Of a stretch of 64,000 nucleotides of DNA, positions 26,952 through 36,955 are shown one piece after another. The notes under the pieces are model-generated. The model saw nothing but the letters and a program-made list of their open reading frames with translations, was not told the DNA's origin and searched no databases. Position numbers and translations under genes: made by a program. The stretch spans positions 27,647,919-27,711,918 of the forward strand of contig NC_084592.1 in NCBI RefSeq assembly GCF_033807715.1, read 5' to 3'. This stretch comes from Cololabis saira (lineage: Eukaryota > Chordata > Actinopteri > Beloniformes > Belonidae). Within the stretch, counting starts at the first letter, position 1. Each line of letters opens with the position of its first letter.

Positions 26952-28142
26952 TCACCCATAGTCAAAATCCCCTCGTCTCGGGGGAACAACGGCCCGACCA
27001 CCACGGGTACGATAAACAGGGGATGAGGAGGGAGGGGTCGAAGGTGCGGCTGCACCACCCACAGGGCTGGGGGGCAAACGTGCCGACAGCGGCGCGGGCC
27101 TCTCAACCGGGGGCAGGGAAGAGAGTCCAGGGGGTCGGCCCCTACGTGGGGCTTGCGCCAACTCCAATGGCCGGGAAATGTCCACGTGGGCCGGCTTAAC
27201 CCTATCAACAGAGACAGTCTCAGGCCTGCCGCTAATGTCCACAACCAAGCTCTTATCCCCGTGCTGCAGGACCCTAAACGGCCCGTCGTAGGGAGGGCGC
27301 AGGGGGCCGTGGTGGGCATCATGGCGAATGAACACGAAATCCGCTGATTGCAGACTGGGGGGCACCCTGAAGGCGGGGGAGCCGTGCTGTGATGTAGGGA
27401 CGGGCGTGAACGCCCCAGCGGCCTCCAGCAGGGTGGCCCGCTGCCTGGCTGCCGACCAGTGGGCAGTAGCGCTCGGAATGAAATCCCCCGGGACTCGCAG
27501 GGTCTGCCCGTAGACCAACTCAGCGGAAGAGGACTGCAGGTCCTCCTTAGGGGCACACCTCAGGCCAAGGAGGACCCACGGGAGTTTATCCACCCAGTTG
27601 CCATCCGTCAGGCTCGCGCGGAGGGCTGCCTTCATCAAACGGTGGAACCTCTCCACCAGGCCGTTTGCCTGGGGGTGGTAGGCCATGGTGCGGTGTAGCT
27701 TGACTCCCAAACCGTCCGCGACCGCGTTCCGCAGCTCCGCAGTAAACTGCGGGCCGCGGTCCGAGGAGAGGTCGGACGGGGTCCCGAAGCGTGCAACCCA
27801 CGTCCCAATGAATGCACGGGCCACGTCGGATGAGGCTGTCGAGGAGAGAGGAATGGCCTCGGGACAACGAGTCGTCCTGTCGACCACCGTGAGGAGATAG
27901 GTGAAGCCCTGCGAAGGAGGCAGCGGACCAACCAGGTCGATGTGAACGTGGTCAAACCTCCGCTCCGGAACAGTGAAGGTTTCAAAGGGGGCCCTGGTGT
28001 GACAGTGAACCTTAGCCCGCTGGCAGGCCATACACGCGTCGACCCACGCCCTCACGTCTCTCTTCAGCCCTTGCCACACAAACTTCTGAGAAACCAACTT
28101 AACTGTCGGCTTCCTGCCAGGGTGAGAGAGATTGTGCACCGC
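26952..28142 (-). pseudogene. Gypsy integrase (C-terminal part of pol)
   Basis: A 396-codon open segment begins just after a TAG (28143-28145) that separates it, in the same frame, from RNase H. It shows the HHCC zinc-binding region (VHNLSHPG, then CMACQRAK), the DDE core (HIDLVGPLP, LSSDRGPQF, QANGLVERFHR), a GPF/Y-like C-terminal domain (PPYDGPFRVL) and a Pro/Arg-rich tail ending FDYG. All three catalytic acids are present. Its job was to insert the cDNA. It is inactive here because the upstream polyprotein is broken. Confidence 0.92.
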
Positions 28143-28974
28143 CTAGAAAACGCTCCGTCTCCAGTCAGCAGGAACCAGCGGTCGAGGTTGGCCAGTAGAG
28201 AGGTCACACCACAGTCTGACACCTGAGTCACCGACCGCGACCTCCTCCAGGCGTAACTCGGTGTCGGAGGCCCTGAGGGTCTGGATCCCGCGGTCCGAGG
28301 CCTGGTCCGCGCTCATGCGGGCGTAGTCGACACCCAACTGAACGGCCCCTACGACCGCCCTGGAGAGGCAGTCCGCGACCACGTTGTCCTTGCCGGCGAC
28401 GTGTCGGACGTCGGTGGTGTACTCGGAGATGAATGACAACTGGCGTTGCTGGCGGGAAGACCACGGTTCAGCCACTTTCGACATGGAGAACGTAAGGGGT
28501 TTGTGATCCACGAAAGCCGTAAACTTACGACCCTCCAGTAGGAAACGGAAGTGGCGGATCGCCAGGAAGAGGGCCAGGAGTTCCCTGTCAAACGCACTGT
28601 ATTTACGCTCGCTGGGGGTCAGCTGGTGGCTGAAAAAGGCGAGCGGCTGCCCAGGCGCCGTCGACCCACTGCTTGTGCACTGCTCCAACGGCGTAATCTG
28701 ACGCGTCAGTTGTGACTGCCACTGGGGTCCCAGGCGCCGGGTGAGCCAGCAGGGCTGCCTGGCTCAGGGCAGTCTTGGTGGCCTCGAACGCGGCCTCCCT
28801 CTCGGCCGTCCAGTCGACGGCTTGGTTGGCGGACTTGCCTTTGAGAGCCTCATACAGCAGGCGCATGGTGTGGGCTGCCCGGGAGATGAACCGGTGATAA
28901 AAGGTCACCATCCAGAGAAACTCCCGGAGCGCCCCAGCAGTAACCGGGCGGGGAAAGGCGGCGACGGCCTCCAC
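28143..28974 (-). pseudogene. Gypsy RT connection and RNase H
   Basis: 28974-28603 gives the RT thumb/connection (REFLWMVTFYHRFI, then DWTAEREAAFEATK and TTDASDYAVGAV). A frameshift near 28680 passes to 28688-28143 (PLAFFSHQLTPSERKYSAFD, RELLALFLAIRHFRFLLEGR, FVDHKPLTF, HVAGKDNVVADCLSR), the Gypsy RNase H. The frame ends with TAG at 28143-28145, after which integrase continues in phase. Confidence 0.9.
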
Positions 28975-30217
28975 TTTCGACGGAAGGGGGGCGGCCCCGT
29001 CTTTGTTGATGAGGTGCCCGAGGAAGTGGATTGAGGGTAACCCGAACAGGCACCGGTTTCACGATGAGGCCGTGCTCGCTGAGCCGTGTGAAGAGGCCTC
29101 GGAGGTGCGCCAGGTGCTCCTCCTCCGAGGAGCTGGCAACGAGAATGCCGTCCAGGTAGACGAAAACGTAGGGATGTCCCTGAGTGCCGAGTCAATCAGA
29201 CGTTGGAAGGACTGCGCCGCTATCTTAAGTCCAAACGGCATGCGTAGAAACTCGAACAGGCCAAATAGCGTGACTACGGCCGTCTTGGGGACGTCAGTGC
29301 GGGATGCACGGGGACCTGGTGGTATCCACGCACCAGGTCCACCTTGGAGAAAACCAGCTTACCCGCCAGGTGCACGGAGAAGTCCTGGATGTGTGGGACC
29401 GGGTAGCGATCGGGAGTAGGGGCATCATTCAAGCGGCGGTAGTCACCACACGGCCGCCACCCACCACCTGGCTTGGGGGCGATGTGGAGTGGCGACGCCC
29501 ATGGGCTGTTCGAACGCCGAACAATGCCAAGGCGCTCCATGTTGGCGAACTCAGACCTGGCGACCTCGAGCCTATCGGGGTTGAGTCGCCGGGCCCTAGC
29601 ATGGACCGGGGGGCCCTCAGTCACGATGTGGTGCTCTACACCATGTTTGGTCGTGGCAGCAGAGAAGGTGGGTTCCGTCAGGCTGGGAAACTCACCGAGG
29701 AGGATCTGGTACTTGTCCCCCTCCGAGAGCGAGCTGGAGAACCCACTGCAGGCCGTCTCTTCGGAAACACACGCAATTGTGGAGAAAGTCAGTGGGTCAA
29801 CAAGGCGGCCGTTCTTGACGTCCACCAGCAAACCGTGTGCGCACAAAAAATCAGCACTGATGAGGGGGAAAGAGATGTCAGCAGTGACAAAGTCCCATGT
29901 GAATTGCTGACCCCCAAAACACAAGCTCACGGTCCTCGTGCCGTAGGAGAAATAGGGGTGTCATCTGCAGACGTCAGCGGCGGCCCCTGGGAACCACCGG
30001 CGGTGTCGTTCGCCGTAGCTGGCAGCACGCTCCTCTGTGCGCCGGTGCCGCAGAGGAACTTGAGCCCAGAGATGGTGTCTCTGATAAACAACAGCCGGTT
30101 CGTCGTGCCCACGCTCACGGCCGCTACTGAGCGCAGGCTTTGGCGTTTCCCGCCGCGTAGGTAAAGGGGGGACGGCACTTGCTCGCCATAGCGCCAAAGC
30201 GTGCATGGTAATAGCAC
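28975..30217 (-). pseudogene. Gypsy protease and reverse transcriptase, catalytic residues lost
   Basis: 30217-29927 carries the protease region. The usual DTGA active site reads GTGA (FLCGTGAQRSVLP), so the catalytic Asp is Gly. The frame shifts near 29930 into 29930-29274: end of protease, then RT fingers (GIVRRSNSPWASPLHIAPKP, VDLVRGYHQVPVHPA). Another shift near 29280 gives FLRMPFGLKIAAQSFQRL, and a third near 29160 gives VYLDGILVASSSEEEHL. The last contains YLDG where RT needs YLDD. The lesions show that this copy encodes no working polyprotein. Confidence 0.9.
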
Positions 30218-30810
30218 ATACCAGAGCTGGCACCGCCGTCAGCAGCAGTGAGTCCCTTCTTGGTCGGCGTGTCGCCACCCGCAGGTGCATAGCTGCGTGT
30301 CAGGGCTAGCACCTCCGGGGTGCAACGTTGAGCAGCTAGGAAAAAACGATCAGCCTCCTCGGCCAGGGCGCGGGGCTCCGTAATAACAGTATTGGCAAGA
30401 GCTGTCTGAACGCGAGGAGGCATGTGGCGGAGTAACAACTCAATGAAAAGGAAGTTGGGCTCCTCTGTACCCAGCAGGCTTAACATCATTTCCATGAGCC
30501 CGGGAGGTTTACTGTCCCCAAGTCCCTGGATTGCAAACAGCCGTCTAGCCCGTTCTGCCCGCGACAGCTCAAAGGTCTTGAGGAGGTAAGCTTTAAAAGC
30601 TGCATATTTATCCTGGGCTGGAGGGGCGGTGATGAAACTCACTGTTCTGGCTGCGGTGGAATTCCCCAGCGCTGAGACCACGTGGTAATAGCGCGCATCA
30701 TCATCTGTGATGCCACGGAGGGCGAACTGCGCCTCGGTCTGGGCGAACCATGCTGCTGCTGACGTCTCCCAAAACTCCGGCAACTTCAGATTAGCAGAGT
30801 TGTTTGCCAT
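30124..30810 (-). CDS. Gypsy gag-like protein
   Basis: 228 codons from the ATG at 30808-30810 (MANNSANLKLPEFWE); the frame is open further upstream but only into leader and LTR sequence. The KLPEF and AWFAQTEAQFALRGI segments, followed by AAFKAYLLKTFELSRAERA, mark the capsid-like region of a common fish Gypsy family. The C-terminus (CYYHARFGAMASKCRPPF) resembles the CxYHxxFGxxAxxCxxPC ending seen in relatives and overlaps the protease region. It would assemble virus-like particles. The frame is intact, but the rest of the element is dead. Confidence 0.85.
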   Translation of the reverse strand: MANNSANLKLPEFWETSAAAWFAQTEAQFALRGITDDDARYYHVVSALGNSTAARTVSFITAPPAQDKYAAFKAYLLKTFELSRAERARRLFAIQGLGDSKPPGLMEMMLSLLGTEEPNFLFIELLLRHMPPRVQTALANTVITEPRALAEEADRFFLAAQRCTPEVLALTRSYAPAGGDTPTKKGLTAADGGASSGMCYYHARFGAMASKCRPPFTYAAGNAKACAQ

Positions 30811-30860
30811 GTTCGGTTCAGTCTCTGAGTCTTCAGCGGGACTGACGTCGGGTTCACCAG

Positions 30861-30971
30861 TGTGGTGCCGAAGTACGGGAGTCGGAGGCGGAGTATAAAT
30901 GTTGAAGGTAGGCGCTAGCCATTTATTCACATCAGCCATTAATCCACAACACACTTAAAGCAGGAAGCTTG
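30861..30971 (-). repeat. Gypsy 5' LTR, inner part
   Basis: Begins TGTGGTGCCGAAGTAC on the plus strand and matches 26748-26857 of the other LTR, apart from a 6-bp difference near 30893. Its continuation lies at 36869-36951, beyond the inserted L1. Confidence 0.93.
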
Positions 30972-31131
30972 GGCTTCCGGCTTAGCTGTACATGGGGTGA
31001 GACGTGATTAGCGGAGCTCCTGCAGAGTTAATTTTAATTCAACATTTATAGGCACTTTTTGCATCACTCCCACGGCTTTGGTTTTAACTAAATTATTTTC
31101 AACGCGGTTACTTCGACAACTTACCACGGAA

Positions 31132-31969
31132 ATGCCTCCAAAGTCCATCAAAGCGGGGAATAACCCTCCAGCTAACCCGCGGCCTGCTGCTCATGCTGTC
31201 TCCTCGCCCCGTGGTGATTCCCCTCCTCCGGAGAGCACCTGCGCTGCGCAGGTTCCAGCTGCGGAGTTCAGCCGGCTTAAAACCGAACTCCTCTCCGCTC
31301 TCCGCAATGATGTTGCAGCTATATTTCGGTCAGAGCTTCAGGCAGCACTTACCGAGAATTTAACGTCCATTAAGTCCGAGCTGCTTTCTCTTAAAGCCGA
31401 TCTTTCTGGCAGTATTTCATCCATGAAGGCGGACGTTGCGGGTCTCGCGACCACGGTCGCTGGGATGGAGCTGTCCGTCTCAAGCTGCTCAGACGACATC
31501 GTTGCTCTCCAGAAAAAAGTGGATCACTTGTCGAAAGAATATGTGAGGCTGGAGGACAGATGCGAGGATTTGGAGTCAAGGTCTCGTCGACGCTGAGCCG
31601 GTGGTGGACAGAGCCCACCGCACCCTCATGCCGAGACCGAAGCCCGGGGAGCGGCCCCGCGCAATAGTGGCTAGGCTCCATTATTACACCGACTGCGCTG
31701 ACATCCTGAGAAAGGCGAGAGAGCGGCAGCGGATCAAAGTCCGGGATATGACCATCTCCGTGTTCCCGGACCACACTGCCAAGACAGCGCGGGCGCGCGC
31801 TGCCTTTAATGACGTGCGCCGTCAGCTGCGGGAGATTGAAGGAGTCCGGTATGGATTGCTGTATCCCGCCCGGCTGCGTGTAACCCATGACGGCCAGCAA
31901 CGTGACTTCACGTCGCCAGATGAAGCCCTGGCATTCATCAGGAAAATAAAGAAAGTGACTACCAGCTAG
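31132..31969 (+). pseudogene. L1 ORF1 with the RRM region deleted
   Basis: 31132-31596 (ATG, MPPKSIKAGNN) gives a Pro/Ser-rich N-terminus and a heptad-like coiled coil ending in VRLEDRCEDLESRSRR. 31601-31969, in another frame, resumes at VVDRAHRTLMPRPKPGERPR and runs through the C-terminal domain (REIEGVRYGLLYPARLRV, DEALAFIRKI). In L1 ORF1 proteins an RRM of roughly 70-100 residues lies between these two parts. Its loss, with an out-of-phase join near 31590-31605, makes the protein unusable for RNA binding. Confidence 0.85.
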
Positions 31970-31995
31970 TTTTCTGGGACGATTTATCCAGCTTG

Positions 31996-32519
31996 ATGTC
32001 CGTGCGGGACTCTGGCCCGGGGTGAGTGACTGAGTCAATTCAGAAAATGGGACTTTATGTCGTAATTTTTTTTTTTTTTTTAATTTTTTAATTTTTTTTT
32101 AAATATTTTTTTTTTTTTTTTTTTTTTATTAATTTATTATTATTATTATTTTTTATTTTTTTATTTTTTTTTTCTCTTCTAACTAACAATGGGAACAACA
32201 CCGTTTAAAATTGAAGGCCTAATCATTTCTCTGGTATGATGCCTTGATTAGAAAATATGCACACACCCCTGTCTTTGCTTAAATTGTGTGCATGTGTGTG
32301 CGTGTCTGTGTGGGTGTGCGAGTGCATATACGTATATATCATTGTTCTATAGGCCAAAGATCTCCTTAATTTTAATTAACGTTTGTTGTTACCCTGACAA
32401 GACAGCGATCGTCAGAATGGCTCAGATTGTTGGTTTCATATGCCTCCATGCGGGACTCTGGCCCGGGGTGAGTGACTGAGTCAATTCAGAAAATGGGACT
32501 TTATGTCGTAATTTCTTTT

Positions 32520-32555
<36 letters not shown>

Positions 32556-32894
32556 TTTATTTATTTATATATATATATTTTTTTAATTTATTTATTACAT
32601 TTTTTTTTTTTTTTTTTCTCTCTTCTAACTATCAATGGGAACAACACCGTTTAAAATTGAAGGCCTAATCATTTCTCTGGTATGATGCCTTGAGTAGAAA
32701 ATATGCACACACCCCTGTCTTTGCTTAAATTGTGTGCATGTGTGTGCGTGTCTGTGTGGGTGTGCGAGTACATATATGTATATATCATTGTTCTATAGGC
32801 CAAAGATCTCCTTAATTTAATTAACGTTTGTTGTTACCCTGACAAGACAGCGATCGTCAGAATGGCTCAGATTGTTGGTTTCATATGCCTCATA
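31996..32894 (+). repeat. 446-bp tandem duplication between L1 ORF1 and ORF2
   Basis: The sequence from GCGGGACTCTGGCCCGG at 32004 recurs at 32450. Both copies carry TTATGTCGTAAT, a long T-rich stretch, ACAACACCGTTTAAAATTGA, a TG-rich stretch and GCGATCGTCAGAATGGCTCA. The copies are nearly identical outside the T tract, so the duplication is recent. Confidence 0.93.
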
Positions 32895-33213
32895 TATTAT
32901 TTTTTTTTTTTTTTTTAAGGTTTTAACTCTGCAGGAGCTAATTTTGTTTTCGTTTTTGTATCTAGCTTTACAGTCGAAAGCATCTCCTTTCGAGAATGGC
33001 TTCCTTTGAAGCCAGCACGGCTGTTTCCATCGTTTGGGGATGGGATCATCTAATGTGCGTTGGGTGGGTGGGCGGGGGTTATGGGATGTTGGCTTTTTGT
33101 CTCTGTAGGTATGTATATACTCCTGAGTTTTGTTTGTTTTGGTTTTCCCTTTTACCTTTTTTCCTTATATCTCCTCTGGTGGTGGGTGAGTCGGTCTTAT
33201 TTTCTCTCAGAGA

Positions 33214-36200
33214 ATGCCTATGAGCGATCGTAATCTGCGCAAGCCTGATACTGGATCAAACATTACATTCACTAGCTGGAATGTTAAAGGTGTGAATAAT
33301 CCAATTAAGCGATCAAAGATTTTTTCACATTTGAAACGCTTGGACACTGACATAGCTTTCCTTCAGGAAACTCATTTGCGAAATAAAGATAATTTCAGAC
33401 TCAAACGAGCTTGGGTGGGTGATATTTTTCATTCAAATTTTGATTCTAGGTCTAGAGGAGTAGCAATTTTGATCAACAAAAGAGTCAATTTCTCCGTCTC
33501 CAGGACAATATCTGATAAGAATGGTAGATATCTTATTGTTGCGGGCACTCTATACTGTAACCCTGTATTGTTGGTGAATATATATGCCCCTAATTTTGAT
33601 GACCCCAATTTTACGGATAGGCTGTTTGGCAACCTCCCTTTCTTAAATACGCATATTACAATACTGGGCGGTGATCTGAATTGTGTTATTAATCCTTCTT
33701 TGGACCGTTCGAATCCTCGTACTTTGACTCAATCCTCTATGTCAAAATCTATTACCGATTTTACAGTCAAGAACAGGCTTGTTGATCCGTGGAGGTTCTC
33801 ACATCCTGGAGATAAGGAATTCTCTTTTTTTTCTCAAGTACATCAGTCATATTCACGTATTGACTATTTTTTTGTTGATGGCTCTCTTCTCCCCAAAGTT
33901 ACTTCTGTCGTATACCACCCAATTGTTATTTCGGATCACGCCCCTCTAACTTTGAATATAACATGGTCTGAGCGCCCCCGTTTTTCTTCTCCCTGGAGGT
34001 TTAATCCATTGCTTTTATCCGACGATGCATTTAATGTTTCTATATCTGCTTCAATAGATGATTTCATTGCATTAAACAAAACAGACTCTACCAGTTTTTC
34101 GCTAGTATGGGAATCACTCAAAGCATATTTGCGAGGACAGATTATCTCTTATTCAGCATACGCCAGTAAAATCCGCAGGGCTAAATTACAGGAGCTCACA
34201 TCTAAAATTCAGGACACGGACAGACTAAACTCAGTTAACCCAAGTCCGAGTTTACTGAAACAACGGCTTGATTTGCAGTCAAAATTCGATCTTATAGCGA
34301 CAGCCGATTCTGAACTGCTCCTATTACGCGCTCATGCCAACTATTATGAACACGGCGATAAACCAAGCAGGTTATTGGCTCACCAATTAAAAAGGCAAGC
34401 AACGTCGAGACTGATTCCCAGCATTAGAGATTCTAATGGCACACTTACCACCGATCCAATCGCCATCAACACAATTTTTAAGTCATACTACTCCTCTCTC
34501 TATGAGTCAGAATCTCCACTTGACACAGCAGAAATGACCTCCTTTCTTGATAATATCACTGTCCCTACTATTAATTTGGATGTGGCTAATGGCCTCGATG
34601 CTCCTTTCAGCTTGCAAGAAATTGCTGCCGCCATTGAAGCTACGCAAAGCAACAAGGCCCCTGGTCCCGATGGGTTCGGAGCTGAGTTTTTCAAAAAATT
34701 CAAAGACAAATTAGCCCCCCTTTTACTTTCAATGTACAATGAGTCCCTTGATCATGGCTCATTGCCTCCCTCTTTAATGCAGGCGTCCATTGCCCTCCTT
34801 TTGAAGAAGGACAAGGACCCTGAATCATGCACTTCTTACAGGCCCTTGTCTTTACTGAATGTGGATGTCAAAATTTTAGCCAAAGCACTAGCAATTCGTC
34901 TTGATAAGATCCTTCCTAGCATCATATCTGAGGAGCAGAATGGTTTCATCAAGGGACGCCAGCTCTTTTATAATGTTCGTACACTTCTTAATGTGATTCT
35001 CTCTAAAGATTCTTCTCCACTCCCTGAAGTTGTTATCGCAATTGATGCTGAAAAAGCTTTTGATCATGTCGAATTTAACTATCTTTTTGCAACACTTCAT
35101 AAATTCGGATTTGGACACAGGTTTATATCGTGGATTAGACTTCTTTACACTTCCCCTCAGGCCAGCATTCACACCAATGACAACTACTCCACTTATTTTA
35201 CATTATCACGTGGCACGAGACAGGGCTGCCCTCTCTCCCCTTTGCTATTCGCTCTATCCGTCGAACCACTTTCAATTGCTTTAAGAACTCTTCCTCTATT
35301 TCGCGGAGTCTCTAGGTCCAATGTGGAACTCAAATTGTCACTTTATGCAGACGACCTCCTTTTATATGTATCTGACCCTTTAACCAGCATTGCACCAATA
35401 TTATCTCTGTTGAAGAATTATGGATCCTTCTCCGGCTATAAGGTCAATCTTAACAAGTGTGAATGCTTCCCCATAAACTCCTCTGCTTTACAACTCAAAC
35501 AATCTGATATCCCCTTTAAACTCAGCCCGTCGGGCTTTAGATACTTAGGGATTAATGTGACCCGCACTCTGCCCTCTCTTTTCACCGCTAATTTTTCCTC
35601 ACTGGTAACTCAAGTGAAGGCGGACTTACAGAGGTGGAACTCCCTACCACTGTCGCTGATAGGAAGAATTAACACAGTGAAAATGACTGTATTGCCTAAA
35701 TTTCTTTTTTTGTTCCAATGCACTCCTTTATTTCTACCAAAATCTTTTTTTAAATCACTTGACCAAATTGTTTCCAACTTTTTATGGGCCGGTAAGACAC
35801 CCAGAGTGAGGTATTCGCTTCTCCAAAAATTTAAATTTAATGGGGGTCTAGCACTACCAAACTTTATGCTTTACTATTGGTCAGCGCATATTCACAAACT
35901 AATTTATTGGCTTCAGTCTCCTGAGTTATTATGGTGCAGATTGGAGGCTCAGTCACTCTCTTCATCCTCTGTAATGGCCCTACTCTCCTCCTCTTTACCA
36001 TTGAATCCCTCTAAGTTTACAAATAGCCCTGTGGTGCTTTCCTCCCTTAAGATTTGGTCACAGTTTAGGCGCCACTTTAAATTTGCTTCTCCATCCATCT
36101 ATACACCTGTTACTAAGAATCATCTGTTCCCTCCATCACTAATAGACACCACTTTTATGATTTGGTACAACCGGGGCATTAAGCACTTCAGGGATCTATA

Positions 36201-36597
36201 TAAGGATGGTATCTTTTCCACATTCTCAGATCTGAGGTCAAAGTTCAATTTGCCTGCCTCCCATTTGTTTCGCTACTTCCAGCTTCGACACTGCGCCTCT
36301 GCTCTGTTTCCATGCTTCCCTTCCCTTCCTGCGAACCAACCGTGGGATGATCTTCTAACTATGAAACTCAGTCAAAAGTCTCTGATATCTAAGATATATG
36401 CACTGTGTATGACATTTGATGATCATTCTGTAGATAAAGCTCGGGAGGGTTGGGGACGAGAGTTGGGCCTTGACTTCACAGGGGAGCTGTGGGAGAAGGT
36501 GAGATACTCTGTAAAAGGCAACTCAGCTAAATTCATTCACAAATGGCAATCGTTCATAGACCACTTTACCGCGTTGAAGACTCTACCCACCGACTGA
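33214..36597 (+). CDS. L1-clade ORF2 protein: endonuclease and reverse transcriptase
   Basis: 1127 codons from ATG at 33214 without interruption. Residues 17-245 form an APE-type endonuclease (SWNVKG with N23, LQETHL with E52, VNIYAPNFDD with Y124, GGDLN with D154/N156, SDH at 240-242). Residues about 480-800 form the RT (NKAPGPDGF, SYRPLSLLNVDVKILAKAL, GFIKGR, IDAEKAFDHV with D611, RGTRQGCPLSPLLFAL, LYADDLLLY with D713/D714). The C-terminal ~300 residues match fish L1-type ORF2 tails. All listed catalytic residues are present and the length is complete, so the enzyme could be functional. It would nick DNA and copy RNA in place in the nucleus. ORF1 in this copy is broken. Confidence 0.95.
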   Translation: MPMSDRNLRKPDTGSNITFTSWNVKGVNNPIKRSKIFSHLKRLDTDIAFLQETHLRNKDNFRLKRAWVGDIFHSNFDSRSRGVAILINKRVNFSVSRTISDKNGRYLIVAGTLYCNPVLLVNIYAPNFDDPNFTDRLFGNLPFLNTHITILGGDLNCVINPSLDRSNPRTLTQSSMSKSITDFTVKNRLVDPWRFSHPGDKEFSFFSQVHQSYSRIDYFFVDGSLLPKVTSVVYHPIVISDHAPLTLNITWSERPRFSSPWRFNPLLLSDDAFNVSISASIDDFIALNKTDSTSFSLVWESLKAYLRGQIISYSAYASKIRRAKLQELTSKIQDTDRLNSVNPSPSLLKQRLDLQSKFDLIATADSELLLLRAHANYYEHGDKPSRLLAHQLKRQATSRLIPSIRDSNGTLTTDPIAINTIFKSYYSSLYESESPLDTAEMTSFLDNITVPTINLDVANGLDAPFSLQEIAAAIEATQSNKAPGPDGFGAEFFKKFKDKLAPLLLSMYNESLDHGSLPPSLMQASIALLLKKDKDPESCTSYRPLSLLNVDVKILAKALAIRLDKILPSIISEEQNGFIKGRQLFYNVRTLLNVILSKDSSPLPEVVIAIDAEKAFDHVEFNYLFATLHKFGFGHRFISWIRLLYTSPQASIHTNDNYSTYFTLSRGTRQGCPLSPLLFALSVEPLSIALRTLPLFRGVSRSNVELKLSLYADDLLLYVSDPLTSIAPILSLLKNYGSFSGYKVNLNKCECFPINSSALQLKQSDIPFKLSPSGFRYLGINVTRTLPSLFTANFSSLVTQVKADLQRWNSLPLSLIGRINTVKMTVLPKFLFLFQCTPLFLPKSFFKSLDQIVSNFLWAGKTPRVRYSLLQKFKFNGGLALPNFMLYYWSAHIHKLIYWLQSPELLWCRLEAQSLSSSSVMALLSSSLPLNPSKFTNSPVVLSSLKIWSQFRRHFKFASPSIYTPVTKNHLFPPSLIDTTFMIWYNRGIKHFRDLYKDGIFSTFSDLRSKFNLPASHLFRYFQLRHCASALFPCFPSLPANQPWDDLLTMKLSQKSLISKIYALCMTFDDHSVDKAREGWGRELGLDFTGELWEKVRYSVKGNSAKFIHKWQSFIDHFTALKTLPTD

Positions 36598-36868
36598 CCC
36601 CCCCCCCCTCCCTTAATTTTCTTTTCATCTCCTTAATTTGTTTTTTTTTATGTTTTATTTATTTCCAGTTTCATTTCTTGCTCATCTGTTTATTTATTTT
36701 TTAACGCTACAGAGACTCTGTTCCTTTGTTAGGTTTTGTGTGTTTAAAAAAAAAAAAAAAAGGAGACAATGTACAATGCGTCTGTTTGACTACATGTTTC
36801 CATGTTTTAAGTGTATGTTGTTTCTTATAAAAAGATCAATAAAAAAAAAAAAAAAAGCAGGAAGCTTG

Positions 36869-36951
36869 ACGTGACGTAACCACGCTCTCTAACCGAGCGG
36901 AACAACATTAACCCGCAGAGGGTTCCTATGTGAATTATGTAACCCACTACA
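36869..36951 (-). repeat. Gypsy 5' LTR, outer part
   Basis: ACGTGACGTAACCACGCTCT through CCCACTACA matches the end of the LTR at 26853-26935. The ACAG target copy follows at 36952-36955. Confidence 0.93.
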
Positions 36952-36955
36952 ACAG

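Larger units (their letters stand above)
30972..36853 (+). mobile_element. L1-clade LINE inserted in the Gypsy LTR
   Basis: A 5.9-kb insertion is bounded by the 15-bp duplication AAAGCAGGAAGCTTG (30957-30971 and 36854-36868, the first As overlapping the poly-A tail). It has a ~160-bp leader, a damaged ORF1, a ~1.2-kb spacer with a 446-bp duplication, an uninterrupted ORF2, a short 3' region and a terminal A tract. Endonuclease-type LINE insertion explains both the duplication and the tail. It appears full length at its 5' end, and a perfect target duplication suggests recent insertion. Confidence 0.95.
26748..36951 (-). mobile_element. Gypsy-type LTR retrotransposon, its 5' LTR split by an L1
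   Basis: The element lies on the minus strand, flanked by the 4-bp duplication ACAG (26744-26747 and 36952-36955). Order from its 5' end: LTR, primer-binding region (TGGTGAACCCGACG directly after the LTR), gag, protease, RT, RNase H, integrase, a G-rich polypurine tract (complement of 26936-26946) and LTR. Integrase after RNase H is the Ty3/Gypsy order. Without the 5.9-kb L1 insertion (30972-36853 plus duplicated target) the element would be about 4.3 kb. Its two LTRs differ by about half a dozen substitutions and one small indel, so it is moderately old. Confidence 0.94.

Noticed and set aside
29304..30164. 286-codon plus-strand frame
   Set aside because: It is antisense to the Gypsy protease-RT region, which is recognisable on the minus strand.
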